DNA of 64,000 nt from an uncultured Clostridia bacterium (GTDB lineage Bacteria; Bacillota; Clostridia; Christensenellales; CAG-314): assembly GCA_934203075.1 (NCBI GenBank), contig CAKPYT010000040.1, positions 62,001-126,000 on the forward strand, given 5' to 3'. Made by a program: the position numbers and the translations under genes. This document shows, piece after piece, positions 62,201 through 64,000 of the stretch. The notes under the pieces were generated by a model. It did not search any database, was not told the DNA's origin, and saw nothing but the letters and a program-made list of their open reading frames with translations. The first letter of the stretch is position 1. Each line of letters starts with the position of its first letter.

Positions 62201-62382
62201 AACAAATGCGGCAGGGGTACATCCGCCCTTCGCCCGTGAAAGACGAGAAAAATAAAGTGCCGTGCACTTATTGCGACTATGCCTCCGTTTGCCCCTTCGG
62301 GGATTCGACGGAAGAAGTGTATCGCACGTTGCCGACGGTAAACAAAGAAACGTTCCGGAGGAAAACCCATGAAAACGAATAA
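59224..62382 (+). CDS. addB: ATP-dependent helicase/nuclease subunit AddB, Walker A missing
   Basis: AddB pairs with AddA to resect DNA breaks and recognise Chi. The 1052-aa protein is slightly short for the family. The C-terminal nuclease has VLDYKTG. The four cysteines of the iron-sulfur clasp are visible: Cys731 (HCPYSFYC region) and Cys1014, 1017 and 1023 (CTYCDYASVC). The N-terminal strand is FRIIAGNTYRAASRAM, where Bacillus AddB has GRSGSGKT, so the P-loop GKT is absent and this subunit probably does not bind ATP there. It overlaps addA by 14 bp. Confidence 0.92.
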   Translation: MNFRIIAGNTYRAASRAMFAELRQNTFSLEEKVYLIVPDSASMSNQIGLMKNVGAKAGFSAEVKTMKDFANLLLPEFDYLSKTTGMILLTRLTAELAPKFECYRKSNEGSGFVQGMYELITQLKYCRISPEKLSAENLPEGLRGKLHDVRLLYAAYEEALKGSYDVVSSLEALAEAIPQSELVQRSRFYFVDFENVSAQFEYVLDRVAVTAKEVTLVCPYSEEKKALYGNEVFSAGLRLTDRYQLPKRISFHNESVNGFTAQIEKYLFAPVVCNRPIEADGHITLYEGETIADETEALARWISRQVKNGKRYKEIQVVCPNAERYRMPLQQIFADYGIPYFLDDTKTLFGHCFVQYLLDALHVVKNNYQPTDVVQLTKNYFFHGGEDVFAFEDYCNKYNVLRFSAPFTLAPEDEWFPAAERVRKQLTEVLAPFSALRVAEAKTYAAEISEFLRRNELQTALESFAEQQSLFGLDDHAKVTLQVFEKLTDVLRQIASVLGGQSMPFRVFADVFTNCLKNVKISVVPQHNDEVVITDATKNKSHEVDVLCVLGAADREFPVFRGDYKLLNDANLQQLKECGINVQPQIRQQNREAKFCVYQLLCEPQTALYLSYSKKDGLGKELKPSGVLVQLTEMFLQEGAPLPLWNADSSPLKHYAPTEASAKLAVLQARRRYLDHGQDGLQKVSGYYYATQIPLEQYDEAQVVSWVKDGEKLFFQNGTSSVSRLEKFFHCPYSFYCNYGLKLTPRLKERGVNETGTILHAVLEDFVRTYRKGRTTREIERCVADSFEKQKQDARIEGLFQTKQGEALLNRLKAEMNRMCGWIQNQLEHSHYEPICQEYAFHDLQVQSGSIVVKLSGKVDRIDGDENGCFVLDYKTGSVGYDEKLLYVGLKLQFFVYKKAVERYLQKPVNGVYYLQVRDTFDTSKGKRQFVGRTVADRSVVESIDDTFLQNGSSVLLDVKAKEGEPEGKGALTKEQMQNCEDYAFDLIRSGLEQMRQGYIRPSPVKDEKNKVPCTYCDYASVCPFGDSTEEVYRTLPTVNKETFRRKTHENE

Positions 62383-64000
62383 ACATGCCCCTACGGAACA
62401 ACAGCGCAGAATCATAGAAGACGTAAACCACGGGCTGGTGGTTTCCGCCTCGGCCGGAACGGGAAAAACCACGGTGATGGTCAACCGTATTTTGCATTTG
62501 TTGCTGGCAGGGCGCGTCCGGTTGGATCAGATTCTGGTCGTTACGTTCACTTCTGCTGCCGCGCAGGAAATGAAGCAGCGCCTGATCGAAGAAATGAAGC
62601 AGCACGGGGAAAACGAGTCGATTGCGCAGCAGTTGGAAGAGGCGGATCATGCCGCCGTCAGTACGATTCACTCCTTCTGTGCGGATCTCATCCGAAATTA
62701 TTTTTACGTGGTGGGGGTGGATCCCGTTTTCCGCATTGCGGAAGAAAGCGAAGCGCAGTTGCTGCGATCGGATGCCCTGGACCGAACGCTGGAAGAGTTT
62801 TACGAAGAAGGTGCGGAAGACTTCTTGCGATTGACGCGCATTTTCGATTCCCGCTCGGATGACGGGTTGCGGGAATCGGTGCTGAAATTGCACGAGTTCG
62901 TGGCCAGTCAGCCGAACGATATCTTGCAAACGTTGAGAGAAACGGAAAAGAATTACGTCTCCTTTGACGAATCCAACGCATTCCTTCGTGTGCTGCACGA
63001 TGAAATGAAACGAAGTCTTCGTCAACTTTTGACGAGAAACGAGAAGTTACAGTCCGTCGGAAGGACGCACGCTTTGCAAAAAAGCGGGCAGTATCTGAGG
63101 AATACGGAGGAATTGCTCCGTCAGATTCTCAAAAAGAGTACCTATCGGGAAGCATACACGACAGTGCTGGAAACGTCTTGGGAAAAGAAAATTTCTTCGG
63201 GCGTTGTGGCAAAAGAGTGCTCGAATGCGGGGATGGAACCGCAGCAGGCAGAAGAATTCGAGGCGGAACTCGCGCTGTTTGCGGAAGAAGCAAAAGATTG
63301 GTTCAGTGATGTCAAAAAGGCGTTTGAAGGGGCTCCGTTCGACGAGGTCGCCGGGCATACCCGCAGCAGTTTTGTGGATCTGGAGGCACTCGGCCGGCTG
63401 CAAAATGCGTTTGAAAGAAATTATGCGGCCGCAAAAAGCGAAGAGGGCGTGTGCGATTTCGGCGATTTAGAAAAACTGACGCTGCGGTTGCTGCAGAACG
63501 AGGCGGTGCGGGAGGAAATCCGTCATCGGTATCGCATGGTGTTTGTGGACGAATATCAGGACGTAAACCGCCTGCAGGACGCAATCGTCTCCCTTTTGTC
63601 GGAGGAAACGAATCTGTTCGTCGTGGGGGACGTCAAGCAAAGCATCTACGGGTTTCGCCTTTGCGATGCGGAGTTGCTGCAAAAGCGGCTTGCCGCTGCC
63701 GGAAACAGCGAAAACGTACTTGCCCTGGGATTAAACCGTAATTTCCGCAGTACGGCAAAAATACTGGATTTTGCAAACGAAACGTTCGATGCCGTCATGA
63801 AAGAATCTTTCGGCGGGGCGAATTACGCCGAAGACGGGATTTCGCGTTTCGACGTCACGCCGGATCAAAGCGAAAACGTAGAAATTCTCTATCATTTTGC
63901 GGAAAAGGAAGAAGTGCCGGAAGCGGAAGGGATTTACGACGTCACGCAGAAAGCCTCTTCCCGCATTTCGATTGCCCGGCAGGAGGCGCGCATCGTCGCC
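62369..64000 (+). CDS. addA: ATP-dependent helicase/nuclease subunit AddA, 3' end outside window
   Basis: UvrD-type helicase of the AddAB complex. The first 544 residues are present. Q motif PTEQQRRIIE, Walker A VSASAGTGKTTVMV, motif Ia VVTFTSAAAQEM, STIHSFCADLIRNYF, Walker B FVDEYQDVN and motif III VGDVKQSIYGFR. The remaining helicase motifs and the C-terminal nuclease lie beyond base 64000. CGGAGG at 62356-62361 is seven bases upstream of the ATG inside addB. Functional ATPase motifs here contrast with AddB. Confidence 0.96.
   Translation, partial: MKTNKHAPTEQQRRIIEDVNHGLVVSASAGTGKTTVMVNRILHLLLAGRVRLDQILVVTFTSAAAQEMKQRLIEEMKQHGENESIAQQLEEADHAAVSTIHSFCADLIRNYFYVVGVDPVFRIAEESEAQLLRSDALDRTLEEFYEEGAEDFLRLTRIFDSRSDDGLRESVLKLHEFVASQPNDILQTLRETEKNYVSFDESNAFLRVLHDEMKRSLRQLLTRNEKLQSVGRTHALQKSGQYLRNTEELLRQILKKSTYREAYTTVLETSWEKKISSGVVAKECSNAGMEPQQAEEFEAELALFAEEAKDWFSDVKKAFEGAPFDEVAGHTRSSFVDLEALGRLQNAFERNYAAAKSEEGVCDFGDLEKLTLRLLQNEAVREEIRHRYRMVFVDEYQDVNRLQDAIVSLLSEETNLFVVGDVKQSIYGFRLCDAELLQKRLAAAGNSENVLALGLNRNFRSTAKILDFANETFDAVMKESFGGANYAEDGISRFDVTPDQSENVEILYHFAEKEEVPEAEGIYDVTQKASSRISIARQEARIVA

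Noticed and set aside
1..64000. CRISPR arrays, insertion sequences, prophage, tRNA or rRNA genes
   Set aside because: None seen. Gene order and composition are those of a stable core chromosome region.

Overview
The window reads as a chromosomal segment of a Gram-positive-type bacterium of the Firmicutes, most likely an uncultured Clostridia lineage (lineage is inference). The support is the zinc-type S14, an AddA/AddB recombination pair instead of RecBCD, a YabN-type MazG fusion, SpoVB-like and SpoIIQ-like proteins, the secG-rnr-smpB-ssrA order, strong GGAGG ribosome sites, and sigma-A promoters with an almost invariant 17-bp spacer. Base composition looks even throughout. I see no insertion sequence, prophage, CRISPR array, tRNA or rRNA gene.

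Layout. 1-11.9 kb: the S10/spc ribosomal-protein operon from rplD (cut by the window edge) through secY, adk, map, a KOW protein, infA and rpmJ. 11.9-15.1 kb: a separate alpha operon (rpsM-rpsK-rpsD-rpoA-rplQ) with its own promoter and a structured leader, closed by a strong terminator. 15.4-26.7 kb: housekeeping genes, namely a short QueG-like iron-sulfur protein, pth, mfd, a large lipoprotein, a SpoVB-like flippase, and a translationally coupled yabN-dus-trmL set. 26.8-32.1 kb: a Na/phosphate cotransporter followed by the glycolytic run pgk-tpiA-gpmI. 32.1-35.8 kb: secG, rnr, smpB and the tmRNA gene, an export plus ribosome-rescue block. 35.9-44.3 kb: accessory genes (a GNAT acetyltransferase, small membrane proteins, a ferredoxin-flavodoxin gene broken by one stop, rplI, a DUF1540 protein, prs, a secreted protein, an M23 peptidase, a MATE pump and a flavin reductase). 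44.4-52.8 kb: a complete phosphate-starvation island with Pho-box promoters, a second Na/phosphate cotransporter, pstS-pstC-pstA-pstB, phoU and phoB-phoR. 53.1-59.1 kb: a minus-strand GGGtGRT/NifU-like pair, a PHP phosphoesterase, a VanW protein, two DnaA boxes, an unknown gene and a lipoprotein. 59.2-64 kb: addB and the first half of addA.

The most unusual feature is the phosphate-binding lipoprotein PstS. Its two halves appear in reversed order relative to the family, as a circular permutation that keeps all the ligand-binding motifs. The island around it has a perfect 16-bp inverted repeat of tandem Pho boxes. Other points of note are a CTG start codon on rplW inside the rplD stop codon, a roughly 160-residue Lys/Ala-rich extension on ribosomal protein L30, two promoters placed so that the transcript would begin at or next to the ATG (leaderless genes), an AddB without its Walker A motif, and a pair of consensus DnaA boxes exactly 21 bp apart far from any dnaA gene.
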